DNA of 64,000 nucleotides from contig NZ_AP026800.1 in NCBI RefSeq assembly GCF_033095945.1, positions 1,674,001 through 1,738,000 on the forward strand, in the 5' to 3' direction. This DNA comes from Bombiscardovia apis. GTDB taxonomy: Bacteria; Actinomycetota; Actinomycetes; Actinomycetales; Bifidobacteriaceae. The notes under the pieces are model-generated. The model was given only the letters and a program-made list of their open reading frames with translations. It was not told the DNA's origin and made no database searches. The number at the start of each line of letters is the position of its first letter. Within the stretch, counting starts at the first letter, position 1. A program made the translations under genes and the position numbers. Positions 26,643-40,000 of this stretch are shown piece after piece.

Positions 26643-28392
26643 ATGCGTCGGGTACGCAACATCAGCGCCATGGTTCTCGCCCTAGCTTTAACTGTCCTGG
26701 GGGGGGGGGTCCGCTAGTTTAGCGAACCCGGCACCAGCCCAAGCCAATTCCAGCCAAACCAGCTCACCCCAAGAAAAATCGGATAAGTCTCACATGGCAG
26801 GGCAGAAAAATGCCAAGCAGACGATTACCACGCGCGACAGACCCTGCAATCGAGACAGAGACACGATAGCCCAGTGCTTCCCCGATCCTCAACTCGCCAG
26901 CTGCATCGCCAGGTCACAGAACACAACCGTTAACGGCTATCTCACTTCGACCAATCCTGGACCAGACCTGTACTGCAGCGGGGTGAGCTCCTTGAAGGGA
27001 TTGGAAGCATTTTCTCGCATCTCACGCATTGATCTCTCCAATGGAACGATTACCAGTCTGGAGCCGCTCCGCCACGTCTCGATAACTTTCATCACATTCG
27101 ATAACAATCTCGTCTCAGACATATCACCCTTGGTATCTATTTTAGACGACTCAACAAAAATGGGACTCAATAAAATATCCGGGGTTAACAATTGCATATA
27201 CGACATGAGCCCTTTCTATGATCATCGCCCATACGACGGGACGCGTCCATGGGAAATGAACTTCCGCAATCAAAAGGTTGTGCTCCCTGACATCGTACTG
27301 CCCACAGGTAGGTATACCCTCCCCCGCGCTAAGTACGCCACCTGGAAAACAGCACAGGGTCCGGGCACCCCTCATAAGAAATACTCGTCGTCGTTTTCTT
27401 CGCCGCGCCCCAGCAGTCCGAATACAACAACCGATGATGTTCTAGTGTGGAACAATGCTAGAGCAGGCACCTACTCCTACACCTTTGAAAACCACTACGT
27501 AATATCCCACGATTATGACATCCACAGCACCCCACACTGGTGCCACTTCACCGGCACCGTCTCCCAAACGCTCTACACTACCTACGAAGTCAAGCTTGAC
27601 CCCAACGGCGGAAACCCTGGCACACAGACTATGAATGTACGTTCCAACACTGCCATTGGTAGCATCCCCGTCCTGCCTACTCGCGACCATTATGAGGTGA
27701 CTGGATGGTCGCTAGACAAATACGGACGCTCACCCTGGAATTTGGCCACTAATATCGTCACCCAACCCATCACCCTATACGCCCAATGGAAGGTACGCAC
27801 CTATACAGTCACCTTCGACCCCAACGGCGGAAGCCCGACCAGCACCCAGCCAGTTGTTTATAACAACACCATCAGCTCAGTAACGCAGCCTCCCAACCGC
27901 AACGGAAATTGGAGGCTGACCGGCTGGGCCAAGGATCGAACAGGCAATCAGCCATGGAACTTAGCATCAAACCGAGTGACAGACGATCTCACTCTTTACG
28001 CCCAGTGGATTAAACAATACCACGTCAAGTTCGACGTAAACGGCGGGTCGGCCTTGGCACCCGACATAGCTGAGAGCAACGTCGACACCGGATCAGCACT
28101 TGTCGCACCAACAACCGTAAAACAGGGATGGCTCGTGGTCGGCTGGTCGCAACAGGCAGACGGCACTGGCCCCATGTGGAACTTCTCAACCAACCGTGTC
28201 CGCGCGGACATCACCCTGTATGCAATATGGGAGAAGATGGTGCCCATGAGTCTACCAAAGGCCGGAGTTTTGCCCATACAACGCCTGACTGCTGGCGGTC
28301 TGCTGGCGCTCAGCTCATTAGCAGCCCTGATTTACTCAGGCCACACCATAATCCGTCGGCACCGGCACAACAACCACCTGCCACAGCAGTGA
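26643..28392 (+). CDS. Phase-variable InlB-repeat surface protein 4 (OFF: frameshifted at G11)
   Basis: It has the family signal peptide (MRRVRNISAMVLALALTVL), the 11-G tract and TAG at 26715. With 10 G it codes for 582 residues; the downstream frame also has an ATG at 26794 but this would drop the signal peptide. Unlike the other six, it keeps only two or three degenerate LRRs (about residues 105-170) after the Cys-paired cap. It carries three InlB-type repeats (LDPNGGNPG, FDPNGGSPT, FDVNGGSAL), each ending in YAQW/YAIW, before LPKAG, a hydrophobic helix and RRHRHNN. It is therefore a stalk-like member with a different exposed region. Cell-wall anchoring is inferred from the LPKAG-TM-basic end. 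Confidence 0.82.
26699..26709 (+). repeat. Poly-G tract (11 G) in surface gene 4
   Basis: Same codon position and same flanking bases as genes 2, 3 and 5; the current length gives TAG four codons after the tract starts. Confidence 0.9.
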
Positions 28393-28405
28393 TTGCCAGA
28401 GGAGT

Positions 28406-28623
28406 TGGAAGGACGATGCCGAGCGAATACATGACTGTTTACATTGTTGTGTTTGGCGGCAGGACCGAGCTTTGCTGGGGCGATGGTAGACTAGTGGGCA
28501 GAGTCGGGCTTTTAATGCCCTGTGCACGCTGGGTTGGGGAATCTGAAGCGCGGACATAATACGCTTACGAAGACGAGGAATCAGCGTGGATGCGCTGGGT
28601 TCCGGACGAATAAGGGGTAACAG
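28406..28623 (+). repeat. Duplicated segment: relB 3' end plus leader of surface gene 5
   Basis: This segment aligns with 23052-23272: it begins with TGGAAGGACGATGC from the end of the RelB-like gene and runs through the promoter and leader. TAGACT (28487-28492), GGGC/GCCC hairpin (28506-28520), CGCT (28527-28530) / AGCG (28547-28550) around GGTTGGGGAATC (28532-28543) and the GGAA/TTCC stem are all present. The relB piece is a footprint of the duplication. Confidence 0.7.
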
Positions 28624-30919
28624 ATGCGTCGGGTACGCAATATGAGCACCATGGTTCTAGCGCTAGCCTTAACTGTCTTGGGGGGGGGGGTCCGCTAGTC
28701 TAGCGAACCCGGCACTAGCCCACGCCAACCAATCCGCACCCATAACCCCACCAGCCCCACCAGCCTGCAACATAGCAACCGACCCCATCAGCCAATGCTT
28801 CAGCCCCAGCCTCGGCCAAGCCATCGCCAAGCACTACACCCTCGACAACAACATCAACACACCACTTCCCACCTATGCACTCTATTCGAAGAGCATGGAT
28901 CTTAGAACCGAGGGCATTACTGACCTCAACGGCATCCAATACTTCACCGACCTCATCGACCTCAACCTCAGCAATAACCCAAATCCAACCTCTACGACCA
29001 CGATGAACTCGCTCACTGACCTCACTCCATTGAGCGCTCTCACCCAACTCAAAATTTTCAACGCGCAGAATGCGAACATTCACAGTCTCAACGGACTGCA
29101 AAACCTCACTCAACTCAGCAGTCTTGGCCTCGAGAATATAGGGACTGCCAGTAGAAACACCATCACTGATCTCAGCCCACTCACAGGACTCACCCAACTC
29201 ACCAGTCTCCGACTTACAGGCAACCAGATCAGCAACATCCAACCACTCGCAGGCCTCACCAACCTCACCAACCTCGAACTCGGCAATCGCAGTTCCTCTG
29301 TTGGAGGAAGTATTGGAGGAGGTAATCTTGTTACCAGTCTGGCACCCTTAAGCGGTCTTACCCGACTCACTACTCTTGACGTAAGCAATAATCGAGTCAG
29401 CGATCTTACACCCTTGCAAGGCCTCACCAACCTCACATCACTCTCCATTGCCAACTCGATGTCTCACCCCAAAACAGGTGAAGTCAACCACGTCACCGAT
29501 CTCACCCCCATAGCCAATCTCACTAACCTGAGACGATTAAACCTAGCAAACTATAATTGGGGCACCTACGAATCAGCCTTCCCCAACTACGAACCCAACC
29601 TACCCGGCAACAGGGCCAGTAACTTAGCTCCACTCGCCAACCTCACCAACTTAACCCACTTATACCTCGACAACAACGGAATCAGCGACATTAGCGTTCT
29701 AGCCAACATGACAAACTTAACCGGCCAACTCTGGCTCAGCGACAACAACATTAGCAACATCACACCACTCGCCGGACTACCCCTCAAAGGAGAACTACTC
29801 CTCTTCGGCAATCCAGTCGGCTCAGACTCAGACCTAGCCATCATCGCCAGCATGACCGACCTCTGGGGACTCATGATCGGCAACAAAATCACCGACATCA
29901 CACCGCTCACAGGCCTCAACAAACTCAACGAACTCTTCCTCGTCGGCTGCCACAACCTCGACATTGATAAAACAGCAGCAGCCATACCCCACTTCCCTGC
30001 ACTCGCTGACTTCGGTCTCACCGATGACAACATCGACAACGCAAAACTCTCCACCATCATCACCAACACCGACCTCAACAAACTCAAAATCCTCAGTTTC
30101 ACCTACAACAAAATCACCGATGTCACACCCATACTCCAAAACCCCAGCAAACTCACCCACCTCCAACGTCTCGAAGTGAGTACCCAATACATTCGATTGC
30201 CAGATAAACACGACTACAACGTACACAACCCCATGAGCCTAGGACCCGCAACCATCAACGACACGATCACACCACATCAAATTGCGACAGAAGACACTAT
30301 CAAACCGTCAACACCAACCGCAGGTAAAAGTTTCAACGCCACTACTGGAATCATGACATGGGATAAAACCATGCCCGGCGACCACGAATACAACTTCAAC
30401 TACCAAGCCACCATCGCCACCAGCCCAGTAACCAACTTCAACTTCACATACTCCGGCACCATCGCACAACGAGTACCAGGCATCACCGTCATCTTCGACA
30501 CCGACGGAGGCACACCACAACCAGACAACCAAGCCCACCACCAAAATGAAAAAGTCACACCACCAATCCAAGTTAACAAACCCAACTGGCACCTCGACGG
30601 CTGGTACAACACCACCACGGGGACCAAATGGGACTTCGACAACGACACTGTTACCGCTGACATCACACTCAAAGCCCACTGGAAAGCCTTCGTTCCTATG
30701 ACCCTACCCATAGCAGGGGCTATTCCGTTGGCTCGATTGGGCGGGATTACGATACTGAGCAGTAGCGCGGGGGCTTTGGCTTTGTTCTTGTTGTTGCCGC
30801 AGCGGCGGCGCAGGGAACATGCCCGGCAGAGTTATAGCTTTGGACGGAACACGGGTGAGGTAGCTCTTAGCGAAGCGGGGAGCTCGGTGGACTTTCCCTC
30901 GCATAGGAACATTGAATAA
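28624..30919 (+). CDS. Phase-variable LRR surface protein 5 (OFF: frameshifted at G11)
   Basis: The family signal peptide (MRRVRNMSTMVLALALTVL) is followed by 11 G and TAG at 28696. Ten G restores a 764-residue frame to 30919. The ON product has the Cys-paired cap (PACNIATDPISQCF), about 16 internalin-like LRRs including a Gly/Ser-rich loop (SSVGGSIGGGN), a beta spacer (TGIMTWDKTMPGDH, shared with gene 3), one InlB-type repeat (VIFDTDGG to LKAHW), LPIAG, a hydrophobic helix and a basic PQRRRREHARQ. About 30 further residues follow the basic stretch, longer than in the paralogues. Its upstream region is a copy of that of gene 3, and a strong terminator follows. Confidence 0.85.
28680..28690 (+). 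repeat. Poly-G tract (11 G) in surface gene 5
   Basis: Preceded by CTT (TTG codon here instead of CTG) and followed by TCCGCTAGTCTAG; OFF at 11 and 12 G, open at 10 G. Confidence 0.9.
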
Positions 30920-30941
30920 GAGGCATCTATAGAGGTGCAAG

Positions 30942-30986
30942 AGGCCCCCGAATTCGCGCGCTTATGCGAGTTCGGGGGCCTTTCTT
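30942..30986 (+). terminator. Strong rho-independent terminator after surface gene 5
   Basis: AGGCCCCCGAATTCGC pairs with GCGAGTTCGGGGGCCT (one mismatch) around an eight-base loop, followed by TTCTTT. It separates the accessory island from the convergent fas gene. Confidence 0.85.
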
Positions 30987-31018
30987 TGGCCACGCTAGCG
31001 GCTCAGACTACTGGGAGG

Positions 31019-34000
31019 TTACACCTCGAAGTAGCCGGAGGGGGATAGGCGGGCGTTGGGGTTGAGGAGCATAGACTTTTCGACTTCGTGGGCGCTGTAG
31101 GCGGGGGTATCCTCGTGGAAGCGGCGGTTGTCGATGGGCTCGTAGAGGGCGGCCCGGCCCATGCGGCCTTCTTGCAGGCGGCGCTGACCGGCGGCTAGGC
31201 GGGCGTTGGCGCGAGTCCTCCACTCCTCCAGGGCCGCTGAGCCTGCGCTCTTGGCTACTGCCGCCTCGAAAGCACCAGGGTTGACGATGGCACCGATGCC
31301 GGAGACGTGGCCGAAACCGAGCGAAGTCACCAAACCGGCCTTAACCGTGCCGACGTGGAGGGGCTGCTCCAACCAGACCATGTGGTCGTCTCGGCGCAGG
31401 GCTGGGTCCACGCAGTCGAGGGCCGCGTTGGCCGGAATCACGCCAGACCGGAAGAGCTGAGTCAATCCGTTCACCTGGAAGATGCAAGCACCACCCTTGG
31501 CGTGGCCGGTCAGCGTCTTCTGGGAGATCACGTAGAGGGGGTTGCCCTCGGCGCGACCAATAGCGCGGGCCAAGCTGTTGTGGAGCTCGGATTCGTTGGG
31601 ATCATTGGCATTGGTAGACGTATCATGCTTGGAAACCACCGCAATCTCGTCTGGCGCAACGCCGAGAGCGGCCAGCGAGCGCACCAAGTCCGAATCCTTG
31701 CCTCCCATGCCAGCAGCCAGCGCACCCAAGCCCGGAGCGGGGATGGAGGTGTGGGCACCGTCGGCGAAGGAGTGAATATATCCCACTACTCCCGCCACAG
31801 GCAGACCCATCTTGAGCGCAATGTCGCCGCGAGTCAAGAGAATCGTGCCGCCTCCTTGAGACTCCAGGAAGCCGCCGCGACGCCTGTCGTTGGCCCGGGA
31901 GAAGAAGCGCGGAGCAATTCCCTTGGCATACATCTCGCCGGAATTGGCCGTGGCGTTCATGTTGCCGAAGCCAATGACCGATTCCACGCCGATGTCGTCG
32001 ATAGCGCCGGTGACCACGAAGTCAGCCTTGCCCAGGGCAATCTTGTCGGCGCCCTCTTCCAGCGAAACCGCTGCCGTGGCGCAGGCTGAGACCGGCTGAA
32101 CCATGTTGCCATAGCCACCGATGTAAGACTGCATCACGTGAGCCGCTACCACGTTGGGCAGGGCCTCTTGGAGGATGTCGGTCGGGATTTCGCGGCCCAA
32201 GTAGCGGTCCAAGTAGAGCTTGCGCATGGAGGCCATACCGCCGAAACCGGTGCCCTGAGTGGACGCCACCTTGGAGGGATGCACGGCTTGCAAAATCTCG
32301 GCCGGCGTGAAGCCCGCAGACAGGTAAGCGTCGACGGTCGTTACGATATTCCACAGGGCAATCGGGTCTACATCGCCAACCATCGAAGCAGGAATGCCCC
32401 ACTTGACAGGGTCGAAGCCCTTGGGGAATTGTCCTCCAACCGTGCGGGTCATGGTTGCCCGGCGGGGCACGCGAATCTTGGAACCGGCCTGGCGGGTAAC
32501 GTTCCACTCGCCCGATTCCTCATCTTGCGCCACGCTCGTATGGTCCGGGTCGAGCTTGACATACTCCTGAGCCATGTCGGCGCTCGGAACAGAGAAGGTC
32601 ACATCGTGGTCGAGGAAGACATCAACTTCCTCCTCATCGGTGCCGTCCTTGTAATCCGAGCCCATGCCCTCCTCGAAGGGGCGAATGCCGGAGCGGGCCA
32701 CCACCTCGGCCTGGTAGCGCTCGGCAATATCTTCCTCGGGAACCAGATTGCCGTCGGCATCGTACCAGCCGGGCTTGGGCGAATCCTGCCACTCGATAAG
32801 CCCCATATTCCAAGCCAATTCGAGCACGGCAGCCGCGGAAAGGTCCACTTGGCCGCTGGAATCGATGCCCAGCTCGGCCTCGAAGCGGGTGCGGCCGGAG
32901 CCCCAGGGTCCCATCTCGCCAATGGAGACAATCACAATCTGGTCTTCGGGGCGGGTGGTGACACCTTCCCAGAGTGCCAAATCTACCTTGGGCTGGGCGG
33001 GCACATGCGGGGTGGGCAGGGCCTTCAGGAGGCGCTCGCTGGAGGCCGCGTTCTGGCCAGCCGCGCTCTCTGCCGCACTTTCTACCGCGCTCTGGACTGC
33101 ACCTTCCACCGAAACGCCAGAAGCCTGAGCACCGGAAGCCTGGGCATTCTCGGCCTCAGCGTCCTGTGCCGCCTGTGCCTTGAGCGCGCGCAGGTCGATA
33201 GGAGCCGAGCCCAAGCCGCCGGTCAAATCAGCAGAAATCGGAGCTTTCGCCGCCTGAGAGCGGGCCTGAGCAGAGCACAAGTCCAGAAGCTGGCCAGCCA
33301 TCTCCTCGGTGGAGTAGGTCCGCACGCCTTGGCTCTCAACGGCTTTGACGAGCGGATCGTTGCCACCCATGAGGCCAGTGCCGCGCACCCAGCCAATCAG
33401 CGGGTGAGCGAAGGTGACCCTGCCGGACCAGTCCGTCTCGCTCTGGGCACGGTTGACGATAGCGTCCATAGCGGCCTTAATCTCGCCGTATGCGCCGTCG
33501 CCGCCGAAGGTACCGCGGTTGGGCGAGCCGGGTAGGACTACGTGGAGCTTGTGGTCCACGTCGGTGTCTGCGCTAATCTGGCTGAAGCCTGCAATCATGC
33601 GCTCCAAGCCCCAGAGCATGAGCCGGGCCTGAGACTCGAAGAGCCTACCCGAATCAGCCATCGTGCCGTGCATGGGAGGCGCGGCGAAGGGCAGCAAAAT
33701 ACTGGGCTCCAGGGCCGGTTTCAAGATAGTGGTGGAGGCACCGGTGGTCTTCTTTTGCACCGAACCGACCCAGTCCACCAGCGCGTCAACATCGCGGAAG
33801 CTCGACAGATTCGCAGGCACAATCCACAACTTGGCACCGGCTACGGCATGCTGACGGTAGAGACCCTTAGCCCACTGGACGGTCTTCTGGTTGAAAGTAT
33901 GGAAGACAGCCACAACGGTTGCGCCGCCTTCCAGGAGCCCTGCAACCAAGGAGCCAGCGATGGAATGAGCCGAAACGCCAGTCACCACAGCCACGTCGGA

Positions 34001-37000
34001 GGCAAAGCGGGAGGCGGACTGGCTGCTCGCAGCGGATTGTCCAGCCTCGGCAGCAATGCGGTCGTAGGTTTGAGCCAGTTCGGCCTTGCCCTCCGCTTGA
34101 GCCTTGCGTTCGTACCAGAGGGCTTGCGCTTGCACATCTGCCCCGGCCCCAAGGAAGTGAGCGGACTTGCTGGCATCGCTCCCCTCAAAGTAGATGCGGG
34201 CCAAGTCCTCGCGGGCGGTGGCCCAACGGTCGTCGAAGAGCACAGCCCGGCGCTCGTCGAACTCAGGCTCCACCTGCTGGGGCCAGTCCGAGCCCAACTC
34301 AGCGTCGACCGCAGCCACGACCGCAGCATCTTCATCCGAGCCAGGAACCGAGACGGGCGGCTTCAGGCCGAGCTGGTCCAAAACATAGCGGGCAGTAGAG
34401 GCCAGCAGGCCCTGCGAACCAGTGACCTTGGCCGCGAAAGCATCGAGAGCCGCCGAATCGACCACCGAACCGCCAGCAGCTCCACCTGCGCTCGGCAGCG
34501 CTACAGAAACGCCATGCGCTTGGGCCACATTTTGCACAGCCTGGTCAATCAGAGCCTTAGCTGCGGCAGCGGAGGAGACCGGCTGCGTAGGCAGCTGAGC
34601 TAGGTCGCCACCGCGAGCGGAAGCACCTTCGCGGGTGCCCAAAACTAGCTCGGCAACTACAGCTGCAACCCAACCGGGCCCGAGGAGCCAGTCATTGCTG
34701 ACGCGATCTTCCACCTGCTTGAGCTTCATACCGGCAGGACCAAAGAGAGCCTTGATGCGGTCGCGGACGATGTCGGACAATACAGGACCGAAGGGCTTGT
34801 AGGTCGGGGCTACCTTGTTGACCAGAGCGCCCAAGTCGACCATCGAAGCCTCGGCAGCACCGTCGACCGAAGCCACGCCCAGCTCGGAGGAAATATCCAT
34901 CAAGAGCTGATTGCGGCGGGAAGATACGCCGTTGGTGAGGGTGTCGGTGGTGTCGGTTGCGCCGATTTGGTCGGTTCGCAGCTTGGCAGAGTAGGCCAAA
35001 AGCGCAGCGATAGCGTCCGATGCTTTGAAGGGGATATCTGCTACATCAGCGCCCGAAGCAGCACCGGCTGCGGGAGCAGGAGCGGCAGCAACCGGGGCCT
35101 GAGCAGCGGCAGGAGCGGACTCTTGAGCGGTTTGGGCAGATTGAGCAGACTGGGCAGACTGCGCTGAATCGGCAGCAGACTCGGTAGCAGCAGCACTATC
35201 CGCCTGCTGACCGGCGGGAGCAGACTGCGCGGGCTCGTCATCTTCAATAGCAGCGATGGGGTCAGAATCAGTAAGATAGACCCGCGCTTCGTCGCGACCC
35301 AAGTTGTAGACGCTCACCTGCCGCTCGCGGAAGTCGGGCAGAAGCAAGGTCTTCGCAGCCATGTTGGCCAAAGTAGGCGAATGACCCAAACCAACCTCGA
35401 CCAGCTGCTCAACGCCCAATCCGCCCTGCTCGCGCGAGCCAAACATGAGCGCCTGCGTTTCAATCCAGCGCACCGGAGAAGCGAACTGCCAAGACAGGAG
35501 TTCCGTCAAGAGCAAGCGCCCCAACTTCTGTTTATCAGTCGCATACGAATCCCACAGGGCCGGGTCGTCCAGCGCAGCCTTGATGCGCTCAGAGGGCACC
35601 ACTTCGAGAATGGAGGCCGCAAATTCGCGGGTCATCTCGAAGGGGCGAGCTACCAGATTAGGAATATAGCGCCCTTCTAAGCGGGAGTAGTCGATGTATT
35701 CGGGCAGCAAGGCATCGAGCGTATCGCGGAATTCGGGCACGCCCTTGCGCAAGCGCGAGGAGTGGAAGGGCACGTCGATACCGGGCACATACATGAAGGC
35801 TGGCTTGCCGCCCGCTTCCTTGGCCCGGCGGTTGGAATCGCGCTTGAGGAACTCCAGGCCTGCGATAGTTCCGGCAACCGCATACTGCTGGCCCGCCAGA
35901 TTATAGTTGACAATTTCAAGGAATTCGCCGCACTCGGCAGCCACAGAAGCCACATAATCCCTGACTTCAGCGTCGCCCAGCCCAAACTGGTTGGGGCGCA
36001 GAGCTCCCATCCGATAGTTGGAACGGCCCTGCTCGTCGCGCTCAATCAGCGAATGCATGGTGGAGCCGCGGTGGAAGACCAGTTCTAGAGTCGTTTCCAA
36101 AGGAATTACCCCTGCAAAAGAGCTCAGCGCGTTGTACTCGCCCAAGGAGTGACCGGCGAAGTAGGCGGGCCAGATGTCGGATCCGGACTCGCGCAGGCGG
36201 GAGGTCTGAGCGAAAGCCACCGTTGCCAAGGCCACTTGAGTGAACTGCGTTAAGTTGAGCAGGCCTTCGGGGTGGTGGTAGGTAACGCCCTTAGCCGTGA
36301 GTGTCTTGGGGTTATCGCGTACGACTGCCAGTATGGAGAAGCCCAGCTTGGCGCGGGTGAGCGCGTCGGCTCGTTCCCAAGTGTCGCGGGCGGCGGCAGA
36401 CTTGGCACGCTCGTCTAAGACCATACCCTGCTGCTGAATGCCCTGGCCTGGGTACACATAGGCAGCGCGGGGGGCGCGAGCGATGGATGTTCCACGTGAA
36501 ACTAATTGGCCATCAATGCGGCAGGTGACTTCCAAAACTAGGCCGCCGTGGTTGACTTTGCCCACTCGCTCAACAGAAATCTCCACCTTGTCGCCCAGCT
36601 GCACCATGCCATACATGTTGTAAGTCCAACCAGCAATCTCGTAGTGGTTGCCCTTCTCGTCGCTGGCTTGCGCTGCGTGCTGGGCAGTTGCAGAAAGCCA
36701 CATGCCGTGCACCAACGGGGCCTTGAGGCCTGAGATGGCAGCACCGCGAACCGAGGTGTGAATGGGGTTGAAATCGCCGGAAGTACGGGCGAAAGCAGTC
36801 ATATCGCTGGGAGCTGTGACCGTGACTTTGCGCAGCAAGCGGCGGGGAGTATCGACTCGGTCGGCCTCAATCCCACCAAAATCGGGGGCAGGAATAGGCA
36901 GTTGATCGGAGTAGGCGCGGCCGCGAATGGCGAAGCGCTCTACTTCGTTGGCCAAAACCTTGCCATTTTGCGTTTCGTGGCGCACGTGAATCGTAACCAC

Positions 37001-40000
37001 GCGGCCCGAAGCGGACTCCTGGTAATTCTCGGCCCAAGAGCTGAGCACAATGCGTTCGCCCGTGTGCGCAAGCAGTTCGTCTTCGCTCACTTCCAACTCA
37101 ATTAAGTGATCAAGGTGGACGGCGTTGAGTAGACCCTCAATAACAGGGAAGCCCTCAACATATACCGAGCCTAAAGCCGTGTAAATCGCTGGCCAAGCTG
37201 GGCCAACCAAAGCATCTGGAGCAATTGCAGAAGGCATCAAACTCGGAGGAAGAGCAGCACCAGTGACAGCCTCGTGGTCGAAGCCCAAGTTGGCAGAAAG
37301 CGTATAGGCCGCATGCGCCACACCAAAGGGATAGCTGACTTTGTCATCTATTTGTTCGATGGCTGGCATGGCCGTCAACTGGTCGCCTGTAATAGCAGTG
37401 TTGCTAATACCAGCAGTCGCAGCCAGCATAGCGTACACATCTTGGGGCAAGCGCTGGCGATCCACCACCGGGAAGGAACCTGGAGTGCTTGGATCCACCG
37501 TCAGTGGCACGACGATATGACGAACTGCATGCTTACTGGCCCCACCGTCGGAATCGTTGTCCCAGAAGGTATCCAAGTGAATATCGAGGTCAAAACGCTC
37601 CAAGCCCTGCTCTGAACCAGCCGAGCGAATCTCATAATTGCGATCCCCAAGCTCGGTGCCATAGGCAGGATTATCCATCAAATGGCCCACCCAAGAGACG
37701 TGAGGACTACGGCGGATGAACTCCTCAGCAGAGCGAGCACAGGCCAGCTGCGAATAGGCCTCAGCAGGAGCACTCCCCGACTCTTGCGCCACCCGGTTGA
37801 GAGCCACTTGTTCAAATCTGCCCAAAATAGAAGCCACCGGCTCGTCGACAGTAGTGATGCCAGCTACCGAGATGGGTCCGGGAATAGCGCGGACAGAATC
37901 GGCACTATAGCGCGAATCTTCGGACTGCCAGAGCTGGTCCTGCCCCCACCAGCGCAGGAGGTCGTTGTCGATAATCGGTACGAAAGGCATGGGCTTGGGG
38001 TATTCGCGCACCAAAACAGGGAACCAAGCCACATCAGCGGGAGTCACCTTGAGATCGCCAGCCTGCGGGTAGGCCTGACTCAAGCGCTGCAAGGCCTGCT
38101 CGGGCTCGCGCACATCCTCGCGGCCCACAAACATAGACTCAAACTCGCCCGTCTCCTTACTGCACACACGAGCTTCCACCCGGCGCAGCAAGTGCAGGAA
38201 GCGGTCAACGTAGGTATCATCGGCCCAAGGGCAGGCCAACTCAGCAAAGCGCTGGGCCCACTGGAGGTAGGTCATGGATTCCAAATCACCAAAGTAGGGC
38301 TTGGCCGTCTTGCTGAGGGCCGTAATAATCTCCGCCCGGCGGGTTTCCAACTCTTCCGGATGCTTCATCACGCGCACCAGCAGACGTCCGCAGGCAGCCG
38401 AAGCATTCTCCAACTCGTAAATATCGGCATGCAAGTGACTTAAGCCGGAGCCCACGCCGCCCACCGACTCACCTGAGGGCACCCAACGCTCGCCAATAGG
38501 AGCGAAAGGATCAGGGTCTCGCTGAGTCATATCAATACCGGGAGTGGCCACCAGAGCCTGCTTGACTTCCGGGCTGGTGTGAGCCTCCTTAGCGGTCATA
38601 GCCGCAGTACCAATCATGACGGCATCGACTGGCATATCTGGCAGACCATAGGCGCGCGACCAGGAGCCGGAAATATAGTCGGCAGCACGCTCAGGAGTAC
38701 CAATTCCGCCACCCGCAACCAAGATGATGTTCTCACATTCACGCACTTGGGCATAAGTAGTTGAAAGCAGGTCGTCGAGCGATTCCCAAGAGTGGTGACC
38801 GCCCGCAGCGCCACCTTCCACCTGCATCATCACAGGCTTGGGAACTACTTTCTTGGCAATCGCCACTACCTGACGAATTTGATCAACCGTGCCCGGCTTG
38901 AAAGCCACGTAGGGGAAGCCGTCCGCGTTGAGCTGGGAGATAAGCTCCTGAGCCTCATCGAGTTCGGGAATGCCGGCGGAGACCACCACACCGTCAATGG
39001 GAGCGCCGGACTCGCGCTTTTTCGAGACGATGCGCTGGGAACCAAATTGCAGATTCCACAAGTAGCGGTCCATAAACATAGCGTTAAATTCGACTGTGCG
39101 GCCTTCTTCGAGCTCATGCTCCAACTCTTGCATGTGCTTGTCGAAAACTTCAGCGGTCACCTGACCACCGCCAGCCAGCTCGGCCCAATAACCAGCGTTA
39201 GCAGCAGCAGCCACGATTTGCGGGTCTACCGTGGTGGGCGTCATGCCAGCCAGCAGCACCGGAGGCTTGCCCGTGAGCCTGCTGAAGGCTGTGGAAATCT
39301 TCTGCCCCGCAGGCGTATTGATAAGAGCGGGCTTGAAGTTGGCCCAATTCTGGCTGCGCTCGGGCTGGCCTTCGAGAGTAGACAGGGCCGCGCGCTGAGC
39401 GTTTGTGCCAGCTTCAACCACGCCCACGCCCGTGCCTTGCGTCAGGTTACCCACCAATTTGCCCAAGGTCTCCCCCGGCCCAAAGTCCACCAACCACAGC
39501 TTGCTAGGCTCACTCTGCGCCAAGACCGCACTCACCTGACCGGCCCAATCAACCGGGCGCACCAAGACTTCATCGGCCAAAAGCCGGGCCCGCTCAGCGT
39601 CCAAACCGCAGCTGGTAGCCCAAGCCGTGGCCTCTTCAACCGCGTCTTGCATGAGCGGAGAATGGAAGGGCAGGCTGACTTCCAAATATTCGAGCACCGG
39701 AGCGAAGGGGGTGCCGCCGCGCACCTTGCTCTCGCGCAATGCGGCCTGACGCTTGGCTTCTTTGCCCGCTTCGATAGCGAAAGCAGCCAAATCTTCCGGA
39801 TACCCAGAAAGCACCAAATGACGCTGAGAATTGGTAACCGCTACCGAAATCGGGCCCCGCGGCGAGTTTACGCGGCCCACCAAAATCTCCACCTGCTGAG
39901 CAGTCGCCCCGCGCACCGAAAGCATGGGAGTGGCCTGGCCTTGGGCATGAATACCGAGGCGGCGCAACTGCCGAGTACCAGCGGCACCAATAAGCATGGC

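Noticed and set aside
32138..33535. Long plus-strand ORF (465 codons) and similar ones at 33542, 38792 and 37682
   Set aside because: They lie antisense inside the GC-rich fas gene, show no domain pattern or ribosome site, and are what high-GC coding DNA produces on the opposite strand.
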